Positions 16,016-24,683 of a stretch of DNA of 40,287 nt are shown one piece after another. A model generated the notes under the pieces. The model was not told where the DNA came from, did not search any database, and was given only the letters and a program-made list of their open reading frames with translations. The translations under genes and the position numbers were made by a program. Source of the stretch: UBA5359 sp002410925 [NCBI: bacterium UBP13_UBA5359] (GTDB lineage: Bacteria > UBP13 > UBA5359); NCBI GenBank assembly GCA_002410925.1, contig DHPR01000008.1, positions 1 through 40,287 on the forward strand. Reading direction: 5' to 3'. Every line of letters starts with the position of its first letter. Position 1 is the first letter of the stretch.

Positions 16016-17815
16016 ATGTCTTTCATTCCATGGTTCCTCGGCGATGCGGGGTTTACCTTTACGGTAGATCCTTTGAGCTGCTGGTTTCTGGCTATTATAG
16101 GTGCGGCCGGTCTTCCGGTCCTGATATTTGCTCCCGGCTATCTGCAACATCTGCGCCATCGTGTTTCACTCAATCTGGTATGGGTTGCTCTGATTCTATT
16201 GATGATCAGCATGGCGGGAGTGGTAATGGCGGCCAATGCCATACTCTTTTTGGTAGCCTGGGAAGTTATGTCTCTCTCTTCCTTTGCTCTGGTTACTGCT
16301 GATCATGAGCAGCGTGACAACCGCCGTGCCGCAATTATTTATCTGGGCGCAACACGGGCAGGTACGGCCTTTCTGATGATCGGGTTTCTCTGGACGCATC
16401 ATCTTACCGGCAGCTGGGTTTTCTCCGAATGGAGTGTTTCCGGGGCGGCGGCCCTGGTTCCCGCTCTGCTGATCTTTGTCGGACTGGCGACCAAGGCCGG
16501 ATGCTGGCCTTTTCATTTGTGGTTGCCCATCGCTCATCCGGCCGCACCGGCGCCGGTATCTGCACTTATGAGTGGCGTTATGATAAAGACGGCTATTTAT
16601 GCCATGATACGGCTTTTTATCCTGGATAACCACTTTGTTCTTCCTCTTCTTGGACCTATCCTGTTGATTCTGGGTGCGATATCTGCCTTTTGGGGGGTTA
16701 TCTTTGCTCTGCTGCAGCATGACCTTAAACGTTTGCTGGCTTATCATAGTGTGGAGAATATCGGCATCATTCTCATGGGGCTGGGTGTGTCGCTTCTTGG
16801 ACAGCGGTATCATCTTCCTTTGCTGGAGCAGCTCGGCCTGGCGGCGGCATTGTTTCATACGCTCAATCACGCCATTTTCAAGAGCTTGCTCTTTCTGGGG
16901 GCGGGTGCAGTGGATGCCTGCACGCATTTACGGGACATCGAAAAACTCGGTGGTCTGGTTCATCGCATGCCATGGACTACGGGAGCCTTTGTAGCGGGCA
17001 GCGCCGCCATTTGTGCTCTGCCGCCGCTTAACGGCTTTGCCAGCGAATGGCTGCTTTATCAGGGATTTTTCAACTTGGCCATGGATGCTCCGTCTGCCGG
17101 GTTGCGGTTTGGAGCTCTCTTGCTGATGGGATGGCTGGCGCTCGTTGGCGCTCTGGCTATCGCCTGCTTTGTCAAGGCTGTGGGCGTGGTCTTCCTGGGC
17201 AGCCCGCGCAGCCGGCGGGCTGCACGGGCCACGGAGGCCGGCAGAGGAATGGTTGTTGCTCAGGTGTTGCCGGCATTGATGTGTATCGCTCTCGGGGTGG
17301 CTGCTCCCGCTGTCCTGGGCCAGTTGGGCAGGATAACATCCCGGCTTGGTGATCCATCACCGCTTTATCATGCCTGGACAATTCCGCTTGCACTTATTGC
17401 TCTCCTGTTAGCCTGCACTGCAGGAGGCTTAGCTATGTGGATGGCGGCCTTGTCCCGTTTGCTTCCGGCCCGGCGATTTATAACCTGGGAATGCGGCTTC
17501 GGTAATCTGGGGCCAAGAACGCAGTATACGGCAACCAGTTTTGCCCAGCCGATCTCGCGTATCTTCGGTGCGGTCTACAGCTACACGGTAGATATCAATG
17601 TCAAGGGGCGAAATCGTCGTTATTTCCCTGATAAAGTTACGGCTGAAACTGCACATGAAGCATATCTGGAAACAAAGGTGTATACGCCGTTGCTGCAGAG
17701 CATCAAGCGGATGGCAGGTATCTTTCTTATGCGTTTGCAAGCAGGCAGCATACATCAATACCTTATATATATGGCGCTGATGCTGGGATTATTGCTCTGG
17801 GTGGGGGTGAGTTGA
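16016..17815 (+). CDS. hyfB: Hyf/Ehr complex antiporter-like subunit (HyfB type)
   Basis: 599 aa, about 14-16 membrane helices. Seen: conserved ion-channel residues of Mrp/NuoL-type subunits: Glu in LFLVAWEVMSLSS, Lys in ATKAGCWPFHLWLP, Lys in LLQHDLKRLLAYHSVE, and His/Lys in LNHAIFKSLLFLGAGA. The C-terminal part (ITWECGFGNLGPRTQYTATS, then RLQAGSIHQYLIYM) is specific to HyfB/HycC-type proteins. Role: proton (or sodium) translocation in an inner-membrane complex related to hydrogenase 4 and respiratory complex I. It is the first of six overlapping or closely spaced genes, behind a TATAAT promoter and a possible RBS-hiding hairpin. The pump residues are intact although the soluble redox subunits of the same operon have lost metal ligands. 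Confidence 0.85.
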   Translation: MSFIPWFLGDAGFTFTVDPLSCWFLAIIGAAGLPVLIFAPGYLQHLRHRVSLNLVWVALILLMISMAGVVMAANAILFLVAWEVMSLSSFALVTADHEQRDNRRAAIIYLGATRAGTAFLMIGFLWTHHLTGSWVFSEWSVSGAAALVPALLIFVGLATKAGCWPFHLWLPIAHPAAPAPVSALMSGVMIKTAIYAMIRLFILDNHFVLPLLGPILLILGAISAFWGVIFALLQHDLKRLLAYHSVENIGIILMGLGVSLLGQRYHLPLLEQLGLAAALFHTLNHAIFKSLLFLGAGAVDACTHLRDIEKLGGLVHRMPWTTGAFVAGSAAICALPPLNGFASEWLLYQGFFNLAMDAPSAGLRFGALLLMGWLALVGALAIACFVKAVGVVFLGSPRSRRAARATEAGRGMVVAQVLPALMCIALGVAAPAVLGQLGRITSRLGDPSPLYHAWTIPLALIALLLACTAGGLAMWMAALSRLLPARRFITWECGFGNLGPRTQYTATSFAQPISRIFGAVYSYTVDINVKGRNRRYFPDKVTAETAHEAYLETKVYTPLLQSIKRMAGIFLMRLQAGSIHQYLIYMALMLGLLLWVGVS

Positions 17816-18738
17816 TGAATTCGCTCTTTTTGCCTCTATTTCATCTTATAAATCTCCTCCTCCTGCCGCTGTTGCTGATGGGGATAATTCGTAAAGTTAA
17901 GGCGGTTATGCAGAACCGTACCGGTGCGCCGTTGCTACAGCCCTTCTATGATATGGCAAAATTCATTCGCAAGGCGGAAACTATCAGCGGGAATGCCGGT
18001 TGGATATTTGTCTGGGCCCCACGTGTGGGATTGGCGGTAGCGGTTATAGCGGCAATCCTGGTGCCCTGGGCCGGCGTGCTGCTGCCGCCCGGCTGGGCGC
18101 CCGCAACCAATTTCCTGCTGATGCTTTATCTGCTGACTTTAGGTAAATTTTTTACTATGCTGGCGGCGCTTGATACCGGCTCTGCTTTTGGCGGATTGGG
18201 AGCCAGCCGGGAAGCCACCATTTCCATGTTAGCAGAGCCTGCCCTTATCATTGCTCTCGGTGCGCTTGCGCTGGGAGCAGGAAGCACCGATCTGATGACT
18301 ATCTACTCTTCTCCGGCCAGCCCTTTTATTGCTCTTCTGGCGGGAGCAGGTCTGGTAATAACGGCATTGGCAGAGCTTTCACGAATGCCGGTGGATGACC
18401 CTACCACTCATCTGGAATTGACCATGGTGCATGAAGCGATGATTCTGGAATACAGCGGACGCAGCCTGGCGATGATAGAATATGCAACGGCATTGCGTGC
18501 ATGCATATTCTTCGGCCTGGCTGTACAGACTCTTCTGCAGGCCTGGCCGGCTTTTCATGCTTTGCCTTTGCTCTTGCATTATGCTGCAAGCCTGTTAGGG
18601 CTGGTGATGCTGGGTATATCGGTTGCTGTGGCGGAAGGCATCCTGGTGAAGCTAAAGTGGCGAAGTGTGCCTAATTTTTTAACCTTTGCCGTAGTGTTAA
18701 GCCTATTGGCTGCTGTGATTGCGGCTGTTCAATCTTAG
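17815..18738 (+). CDS. hyfC: Hyf/Ehr complex NuoH-like subunit (HyfC type)
   Basis: 307 aa from ATG 17815, which shares one base with the preceding stop (TGATG); a TTG codon just before is also possible. Seen: eight or so hydrophobic helices and the hallmark loop MPVDDPTTHLELTMVHEAMI, rich in acidic residues, that in NuoH/HyfC forms the quinone-side cavity and the entry to the ion path. RTGAPLLQPFYDMAKFIRKA near the N-terminus is also typical. Role: membrane anchor joining the hydrophilic arm to the antiporter-like subunits. Length matches HyfC/HycD (about 305-315 aa). Confidence 0.9.
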   Translation: MNSLFLPLFHLINLLLLPLLLMGIIRKVKAVMQNRTGAPLLQPFYDMAKFIRKAETISGNAGWIFVWAPRVGLAVAVIAAILVPWAGVLLPPGWAPATNFLLMLYLLTLGKFFTMLAALDTGSAFGGLGASREATISMLAEPALIIALGALALGAGSTDLMTIYSSPASPFIALLAGAGLVITALAELSRMPVDDPTTHLELTMVHEAMILEYSGRSLAMIEYATALRACIFFGLAVQTLLQAWPAFHALPLLLHYAASLLGLVMLGISVAVAEGILVKLKWRSVPNFLTFAVVLSLLAAVIAAVQS

Positions 18739-18776
18739 CATAGCCGAGCCTGGAGAATAACAGAGGAGAAAATCGA

Positions 18777-19421
18777 ATGAACCTTTCACAGATAGATATA
18801 TTGGCGGCAGGTGTTGCTGTGCTGGCTGTTTGGATGTGCGGAGTAACACGCCTGAAGATGCAGGTATGGGGCTTGAGCGGCCAGACAGTGCTCTTGTCCG
18901 GTATTTGTGTGCTGCTGGGGCGGGAAGAGGCTGCGACGGGGATGTTTATTCTGGCGCTGGTGGTATTTTCCATCAAAGCGGTCGGCATTCCGGTCTTTCT
19001 CAGTAAAGCAGCTGAACGCATGGATATCACACGGGACAGAGGCATTTATAATAACTCTACGCAAGCTCTGCTGATGGGATGCGGATTATTGATTCTGGGG
19101 TATTTTATGACGCCTAAAGTTGCTGTTCCAACGATGATGAATCAAGGGACGGCCGGTATGTCTCTGGCGCTGATCTTTATAGGTATGCTGCTGATGGTTA
19201 CACGACGATTGGCACTCAGCCAGGTTGTTGGATTTCTCACCATGGAGAACGGTATCTTTCTCTACGGTCTTACTCAGACAAGCGGTATGCCGCTGTTGAT
19301 GGAAATGGGGATTCTCTTTGAGGCGCTTGTCGGTGTGCTGATAGCCGGTTTGGTCATGTTCAGAATCAACCGCAGCTTTGAGCACATCGATGTTACCGAT
19401 ATGAGGGGGTTACGTCATTGA
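18777..19421 (+). CDS. hyfE: Hyf/Ehr complex NuoK-like subunit (HyfE type)
   Basis: 214 aa. Seen: six to seven hydrophobic helices and VVGFLTMENGIFLYGLTQ, with the buried Glu conserved in NuoK/MrpC/HyfE, then a further Glu pair in MEMGILFEALVGVL. Role: small ion-translocating membrane subunit linking the two large antiporter-like subunits. The 38-bp gap from hyfC contains its SD; its stop overlaps the start of the next gene by 4 bp. Length agrees with HyfE (about 210-220 aa). Confidence 0.85.
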   Translation: MNLSQIDILAAGVAVLAVWMCGVTRLKMQVWGLSGQTVLLSGICVLLGREEAATGMFILALVVFSIKAVGIPVFLSKAAERMDITRDRGIYNNSTQALLMGCGLLILGYFMTPKVAVPTMMNQGTAGMSLALIFIGMLLMVTRRLALSQVVGFLTMENGIFLYGLTQTSGMPLLMEMGILFEALVGVLIAGLVMFRINRSFEHIDVTDMRGLRH

Positions 19422-20866
19422 ATCCATTTTTGCTGATAAGCGTACTGCCGTTGTTGATGGCATGTCTGGGTCTTTTCCCTCGTGCGGCACGCTGGCTGCC
19501 GCGAGCAGGCGCTATCATTCTTCTGCTTCAGCTTCCGGTGGTGGGTTGGGTATGTCTGCCCGCCTTCTCCGGCGCTACCATTGCCTGCGGCGGCTTTCTT
19601 ATGGATGGTATAGGAGCTGCCTTTACGATTATTACCACTCTGGTGGCGGCAGCCGCTCTTGTTCAGTCGGCTTTGCTGTTGCCCGCCGAGCGGCTTGAAG
19701 ATAGTAAAATGACGGATAGGCGATTCTGCCTGTTTTATACGCTGTCAGGTATATTTATCCTGGCGGTGTACGCCGTGCCCCTCGTTCAGCATCTCGGCTA
19801 TCTCTGGATTGCCGTTGAGGCCACCACGCTGATATCGGCGCCGCTTATCAATTATCATCGCAGCCGTAATTCTCTGGAAGCTACCTGGAAATATCTCTTG
19901 TTATGCAGCGTCGGCATAGCTTTCGCTCTCTTCGGCACGGTGATTATTTTTGCGGCTCAGCATGCTTTCACAAACGGCGGGACCATGATGGCGAGCGAAT
20001 TGGTTGCGCATGCCGGTACCCTTGATCCACGTTTGCTACGTCTGGGATTTGTCTTCTGCCTGCTGGGCTACGGGACCAAGGCGGGCATCTTTCCGCTACA
20101 TAACTGGTTGCCTGATGCCCATAGTGAGGCACCATCCGCTGTGTCAGCCATGCTTTCCGGCGCCTTGCTCAACTCTGCTCTGGTGGCTGTCTGGAGACTA
20201 TCTCAGATAATGGCCGCCGCCGGCCAAAGTGGATTATTGCGTCAACTGCTTGTTCCGGCCGGGGCAATAACTGTGATTGCCGCCAGCATCATGCTGGTGC
20301 GCCAGCATGATTTGAAGCGTATGCTGGCTTATTCCAGCGTCGAGCACGCCGGGCTGCTGACACTGGCTATCGGTATTGGATCGGGAAAGATTTTTATTTT
20401 ACATGCTTTTAACCACAGTCTGGTAAAGGCGGCTCTCTTTCTTTTAGCCGGAGGCGTGACGTATGCTTATGGAACCAAGGCATTATCCAGGCTGGGAGGA
20501 ATTATAAAGAGAGCGCCCGCCTGGGGAATCGCGTTGATGGTAGCCGGTTTTGCTGTTGCCGGCAGTCCACCCTTCGGCACGTTTATCAGTGAATGGCTCC
20601 TGCTTCGCGATGCATTTGCCGCAGGAGAAGTGCTTGCAGTTGCAACCGTGGCGATAGGATTGGCCATTACCCTTATTGCGATTACAACTCATATGGGGCG
20701 GGCAGTATTCGGCAGAGGGCATGCTCCTGTAAGAGATGTGGCTGTGCGCACCTGGACATTGACGCCGGCTGTATTGCTGGCTCTCTCTCTGCTTGCAGGA
20801 GTGGCTATATCTCCGCCGGCGATGCAGATGCTCTCTGTTCTGGCAGGGCAGGGGGGACAGCCGTGA
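19418..20866 (+). CDS. hyfF: Hyf/Ehr complex antiporter-like subunit (HyfF type)
   Basis: 482 aa from TTG 19418 (SD GAGGGGG), overlapping the hyfE stop as TTGA. Seen: about 14 helices and again a full set of channel residues: Glu in YLWIAVEATTLISAPL, Lys in GYGTKAGIFPLHNWLPDAH, Lys in VRQHDLKRMLAYSSVEH, and His/Lys in HAFNHSLVKAALFLLAGG. This is the pattern of NuoM/N-like subunits and of HyfF in particular. Role: second ion-pumping module of the complex. The end overlaps the start of the large-subunit gene (GTGA), consistent with coupled translation of the whole complex. Confidence 0.88.
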   Translation: MNPFLLISVLPLLMACLGLFPRAARWLPRAGAIILLLQLPVVGWVCLPAFSGATIACGGFLMDGIGAAFTIITTLVAAAALVQSALLLPAERLEDSKMTDRRFCLFYTLSGIFILAVYAVPLVQHLGYLWIAVEATTLISAPLINYHRSRNSLEATWKYLLLCSVGIAFALFGTVIIFAAQHAFTNGGTMMASELVAHAGTLDPRLLRLGFVFCLLGYGTKAGIFPLHNWLPDAHSEAPSAVSAMLSGALLNSALVAVWRLSQIMAAAGQSGLLRQLLVPAGAITVIAASIMLVRQHDLKRMLAYSSVEHAGLLTLAIGIGSGKIFILHAFNHSLVKAALFLLAGGVTYAYGTKALSRLGGIIKRAPAWGIALMVAGFAVAGSPPFGTFISEWLLLRDAFAAGEVLAVATVAIGLAITLIAITTHMGRAVFGRGHAPVRDVAVRTWTLTPAVLLALSLLAGVAISPPAMQMLSVLAGQGGQP

Positions 20867-22371
20867 AACTGGTAAGTGATAAATTTGAAATAATTGTCGA
20901 AAAGCCGGCTATGCTGGCGATCGCTGCCCGGCATTGGCTGAATCAGCCCGGCCGGCGTTTTGGACATCTGACAGCCAGAGTTTGTGCCGAAAAAAATCTG
21001 GTTATCGAGGTCTTGCTGCTCGATACGCGAACTGGTGGAGGCGTTATTCTGACAGCACCGCTGCCTGATGGAGAATCTGAATATCCTGCACTCTCTCCGG
21101 AAATACCGGCTGCTCACTGGGCGGAGCGCGCTGTCGGGGATTTCTTCGGCCTGCGGGCCTGCGGCCATTTGCGCTGGAAGAGCTTGATACTGCATCATGA
21201 TGTATGGCCTGATGATTTCGCTCCACTGGCACCGCAGAGTATTGCACCTCGGGAACCTTATGCCTTTCTTAAGGTGTCCGGCGAGGGTATTCATGAGATT
21301 CCGGTAGGACCCATACATGCCGGAATTATCGAGCCGGGTCATTTCCGATTCAGTTGTGTGGGTGAAATCATAGCCAATCTCGACATCCGTCTCGGTTATC
21401 AGCATCGCGGGATAGAAAGGCGGTTAACGGAGATTCCCTGGCAACAGACCTCATATCTGGCTGAAGCAGTCAGCAGCGATGCAGCGGCCGGCAATGCGCT
21501 TGCTCACGCTGTAGCGATGGAGCAATTGATGGATATATCACCATCACCACGAGCGCAAACATTGCGTACCATTGCACTGGAAATCGAGCGTTTAGCCAAT
21601 CATATAGGAGATATTGGAGCGCTATGCGGCGATATTGGCTATAGTGCGGGTGCTGCTCTCTTTCCACCCATGCGAGGGGCTGCTCTGGCGCTGGGAGAAC
21701 TACTGACAGGAAATCGTCGTCAGCATTACTATATCAGGCCGGGCGGAGTGGCTCGTGATCTGAATGATGAACGAAGAAGGGACATGCTTCAGGCGCTTTC
21801 GAATATAAAGCTTCGTTTGCAGGAAATCCTGCCGCTGGTTTTTACCAATCCTGCCGTTATCGAGCGTATGGAGGGTACGGGACGCCTTGCGCCCGAACTG
21901 GCTCGTGATTTCGGCCTGGTCGGCCCGGCGGGACGCGCTTCCAAGGTTGAGTATGATGTTCGAAGCTGCTATGCCCATGGTCTTTATCCTGAATTTGCTC
22001 CCGTGCCTGCCGGTCGTGAAGCAGGCGACGCTTTGGCGCGGGCGCAAATACGCGCCGATGAAATCCAGAGTAGTTTATCATTACTCTCCAATATGCTGGA
22101 AAGCATTCCCGGCGGCTCTGCTATGGTTGATTGCCATGACAGGGCTTTGGAGCCGAACAGAGTAGGCATCGGCATTGTGGAAGCCTGGCGTGGTGAACTT
22201 ATACACTGGATCACCGCTGACGATACCGGTGCCATATCACGTTATGCCGTTAAAGATCCCAGCTTCAATAACTGGACCGGCCTGGCGATTGCAGTACGTG
22301 GAAATCTGGTGGCCGATTTCCCGCTGTGCAACAAGAGCTTCAACCTGTCGTACAGCGGCAATGATTTATAG
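20863..22371 (+). CDS. hyfG: Ehr-type large subunit, NuoCD-like fusion without [NiFe] ligands
   Basis: 502 aa from GTG 20863 (SD GGGGGG); the open frame extends upstream only as an overprint of hyfF. Seen: an NuoC-like N-terminal domain (HWAERAVGDFFGLRACGH), then an NuoD/HycE-like domain starting HEIPVGPIHAGIIEPGHFRF and GYQHRGIERRLTEIPWQQ. Where [NiFe]-hydrogenases have the first CxxC (SGICG), this protein reads VSSDAAAGNALAH (residues 203-215) with no Cys. Where they have DPCxxC, it reads DFPLCNKSFNL (D485-L495), one Cys only. It therefore cannot hold a [NiFe] centre. Family knowledge: this pattern defines energy-converting-hydrogenase-related (Ehr) complexes, whose reaction is unknown. Likely position: the cytoplasmic arm beside the membrane module. 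Confidence 0.85.
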   Translation: MKLVSDKFEIIVEKPAMLAIAARHWLNQPGRRFGHLTARVCAEKNLVIEVLLLDTRTGGGVILTAPLPDGESEYPALSPEIPAAHWAERAVGDFFGLRACGHLRWKSLILHHDVWPDDFAPLAPQSIAPREPYAFLKVSGEGIHEIPVGPIHAGIIEPGHFRFSCVGEIIANLDIRLGYQHRGIERRLTEIPWQQTSYLAEAVSSDAAAGNALAHAVAMEQLMDISPSPRAQTLRTIALEIERLANHIGDIGALCGDIGYSAGAALFPPMRGAALALGELLTGNRRQHYYIRPGGVARDLNDERRRDMLQALSNIKLRLQEILPLVFTNPAVIERMEGTGRLAPELARDFGLVGPAGRASKVEYDVRSCYAHGLYPEFAPVPAGREAGDALARAQIRADEIQSSLSLLSNMLESIPGGSAMVDCHDRALEPNRVGIGIVEAWRGELIHWITADDTGAISRYAVKDPSFNNWTGLAIAVRGNLVADFPLCNKSFNLSYSGNDL

Positions 22372-22374
22372 TCC

Positions 22375-22394
22375 TGCCATAATCATCTATGGCA
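22375..22394. repeat. Short perfect inverted repeat between hyfG and hyfI
   Basis: TGCCATA (22375-22381), 6-nt loop ATCATC, TATGGCA (22388-22394), starting 3 bp after the hyfG stop inside the only sizeable gap (91 bp) of the operon. There is no U-tract. It could stabilise the upstream mRNA or be a processing site. The rest of the gap ends with a clear SD (GGAGG) for the next gene. Confidence 0.4.
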
Positions 22395-22462
22395 AGAGAG
22401 CCTGAAGCTATGGTTCGGTTGCCGAGCCTTTGAGCGTATTTACATCTTTTGGAGGCTGAATT

Positions 22463-23209
22463 ATGAGCAATCCGCTTCTGACAATATTAAAAACAGGTAT
22501 TATCACACAGAGAGAGGTATTTCCTGACCTGTCCGATGATGCTGATGGAATGCCTGCTCTTACCGCAGCACCGTGTGCCGGTGTCGCTTGCGGGCGCTGT
22601 ACGGCTGTCTGCCCTACCAAAGCTATCAACCTTTCAGGCGATATTGTTACGCTGGACCGGGGACGTTGCCTGGGCTGCTCCTCCTGTGTCAGGAGATGCC
22701 CTTCAGGAAGCATTATGCACGATCGCTCTACCCGGACGGCCGTGAGCAGGCGTGAGGAGCTTATTCTTACCAATCAGACCAGCGATAAGGCTGCGCCGGC
22801 TCAACCGCGATTGCCGTTCCGAAAATCGCTGCATATCCGTGAAGTTTCCACCGGCGATAATGCCGCCGACTTGGAAATTATCGCCTGCACCAATGCAATC
22901 TTCGATATCGCCCGCTTTGGGATACACTTTGTTGCTTCGCCTCGCTTTGCAGATGCTCTCCTTGTTACCGGTCCTGTCGGCAAGGCTATGCAGGAGCCTT
23001 TGCTGCGCTGTTATGATGCTATGGCTGAGCCTCGCCTGGTGATTGCCGTCGGTGCCGGCGCCATCAGCGGCGGTTTACATAGCGGAGGTTATGCAGAGGC
23101 TAATGGTGTGGACGACCTGCTACCCGTTTCCAGCTATATCCCCGGAGATCCTCCGCATCCATGGAGCATTATTCACGGGATACTTTTGGCCATGGGAAGA
23201 ACGGAATGA
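22463..23209 (+). CDS. hyfI: Ehr-type small subunit: ferredoxin domain fused to NuoB-like domain lacking cluster ligands
   Basis: 248 aa. Seen: an N-terminal two-cluster ferredoxin domain (CAGVACGRCTAVCP with an odd C-x4-C-x2-C-x3-CP spacing, then the regular CLGCSSCVRRCP), followed by a NuoB/HyfI-like domain (FDIARFGIHFVASPRFADAL, LLVTGPVGKAM). All ligands of the proximal [4Fe-4S] cluster (N2 in complex I) are replaced: the usual CxxC in GSCNxCxxEI reads TGDNAADLEI (D132-A135), the third Cys in VGxCAISGG is Gly (G199), and GCPP is GDPP (D229). The fold is otherwise well kept. HyfH and HyfI equivalents are thus merged in one chain. Electrons could enter the ferredoxin clusters but have no usual route onward. 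It ends the operon. Confidence 0.82.
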   Translation: MSNPLLTILKTGIITQREVFPDLSDDADGMPALTAAPCAGVACGRCTAVCPTKAINLSGDIVTLDRGRCLGCSSCVRRCPSGSIMHDRSTRTAVSRREELILTNQTSDKAAPAQPRLPFRKSLHIREVSTGDNAADLEIIACTNAIFDIARFGIHFVASPRFADALLVTGPVGKAMQEPLLRCYDAMAEPRLVIAVGAGAISGGLHSGGYAEANGVDDLLPVSSYIPGDPPHPWSIIHGILLAMGRTE

Positions 23210-23393
23210 TTCGAATTTAAATTTGCTTGCTTGCTTATGAAACATTTTCCCGGTGCTCGTTCGTATATTACTATGTTATGCTGCGCTGCGAAAGCTCAAT
23301 AACGATCAGGGCGATAAAGATTCTGCAGGGTATGTTTTCTCGGCCATACGCACCGAGCGCAGGATCCATATCGCGGGAAGGCGAAGGGCTGTA

Positions 23394-24683
23394 ATGGTAT
23401 CAAGATGCAGATACTTCTTTTCAGGCATAGTCCTGTCGATTCTTTTATCGGTGTCCGTTGTCGTGCAAGCAGACGTCGATAGCAGCAAAGGCCTCTCTTT
23501 ACAGCAATGTATAGAGATAGCCATGCAGAATCAGGATGATATTTTGATAGGGGGAAATACGGTAACTGCGGCTACAGAGAGGCAAAAGCGTACTCTGAGC
23601 GATTATTATCCTCGTGTTACCACTCAATACTCGACCGCTCTGGCGGAATCCGGAGGCCTCAATACCAGAAAGGCGGATGGTCTCTCCGTATCTGTTTCGC
23701 ACGATTTCTATGACGGAGGAATCAGAGAGGCTAAAGCGCATGAAGCGGCGGCCGGACTGGCGCAGAAGCTCTTTGCTCTGGACAGAACACGGCAGAAGGT
23801 TCTTTACAATGTAACCCGAGAATATTTCTTGCTGCTTCAAGCCCAGCATCTGGCAGAGGTACGGCACACCCAGGTGAAGTATCTTGAAGGGCAGCTGGCC
23901 ATGATAAGTACTCGCGTCCAGTTGGGTGCTGCAGCACGGGTTGATACTCTTCCTGTTGAGGCGCAGCTCTCCAATGCACGGGTAGATCTGCTGGAGGCGG
24001 AAAATACTATTAGGACCTCGGCTATCCAACTACAGAATGCAATGGGACTCCTTCCGGATCCCGATTTTTCCATTATGGAAACCGCTGAGCCGGCTATCAT
24101 CGCTGTTCGCTCTGTGGAAGATTATGTAACTATGGCGTTATCTGAGCGCCCTGATCTCCAGGAAGCGGAAGCCGGCATCAAGTCTGCCGAAGCCGGGGTA
24201 GAAAGGGCCAGGCTTTCTTTACGGCCGCGGCCTATTCTTTCCGGCTCTTACGATAACTCTTTTGATGGCAAGGATGAATTACGCATCACCGGCGGCATTG
24301 CTTTTAATCTCTTTGATGGAGGCAGCAATCGTGCGACATATCGCGAAGAGGTTGCCAATAGATCAAGTGCTGAGCTGCGCGTTGCGCAGTTGAAAAAAAC
24401 TATCCGGTCAGAGGTGCGCCAGGCATATCTAAATCTTACCTGCGCCGAAGAGCGAATGGCAGCCGCCGACCTCAGCCTGAAAGCGGCACGGAAGAATCTT
24501 GAGGCTCAGGAAGGCCGGTACAAGCAGGGATTGGCTATTACTCTGGATTTGCTCAATGCGCAACTGGAGATAACCACTGCTCAGAGGAATGCAGTACAGG
24601 CGCGCTATGATTACTATCTTTCTATAGCGCAGCTTGAATATGCCGCAGGCAAGCAGGGAGGTTTGTATGAGAAAGCCGACTAA
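23394..24683 (+). CDS. TolC-family outer-membrane efflux protein
   Basis: 429 aa from ATG 23394 (SD-like GGAAGGCGAAGGG). The open frame reaches back to 23253, but that part is not conserved and precedes no SD. Seen: a signal peptide (FFSGIVLSILLSVSVVVQA), then GLSLQQCIEIAMQNQDDIL and the long alternating helices and strands of two OEP repeats, each ending in a LxLxVxLxLLNAQ-like helix (ALTLDLLNAQLEITTAQRNA region). Role: trimeric outer-membrane channel working with the adaptor and ABC transporter encoded next. It shows that the organism has an outer membrane. The stop overlaps the adaptor gene by 17 bp. The 184 bp before the start hold no gene. Confidence 0.85.
   Translation: MVSRCRYFFSGIVLSILLSVSVVVQADVDSSKGLSLQQCIEIAMQNQDDILIGGNTVTAATERQKRTLSDYYPRVTTQYSTALAESGGLNTRKADGLSVSVSHDFYDGGIREAKAHEAAAGLAQKLFALDRTRQKVLYNVTREYFLLLQAQHLAEVRHTQVKYLEGQLAMISTRVQLGAAARVDTLPVEAQLSNARVDLLEAENTIRTSAIQLQNAMGLLPDPDFSIMETAEPAIIAVRSVEDYVTMALSERPDLQEAEAGIKSAEAGVERARLSLRPRPILSGSYDNSFDGKDELRITGGIAFNLFDGGSNRATYREEVANRSSAELRVAQLKKTIRSEVRQAYLNLTCAEERMAAADLSLKAARKNLEAQEGRYKQGLAITLDLLNAQLEITTAQRNAVQARYDYYLSIAQLEYAAGKQGGLYEKAD

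Noticed and set aside
20593-20862. Upstream extension of the large-subunit frame
   Set aside because: It overprints the hyfF gene in another frame. The GTG at 20863 has a strong SD and begins the conserved protein.
16016-23209. Annotation as an H2-evolving hydrogenase 4
   Set aside because: Gene order and membrane subunits fit, but the [NiFe]-binding CxxC and DPCxxC motifs are missing, so H2 chemistry cannot be supported.
23253-23393. Upstream extension of the TolC-like gene
   Set aside because: No SD and no conservation; the signal peptide begins at ATG 23394.
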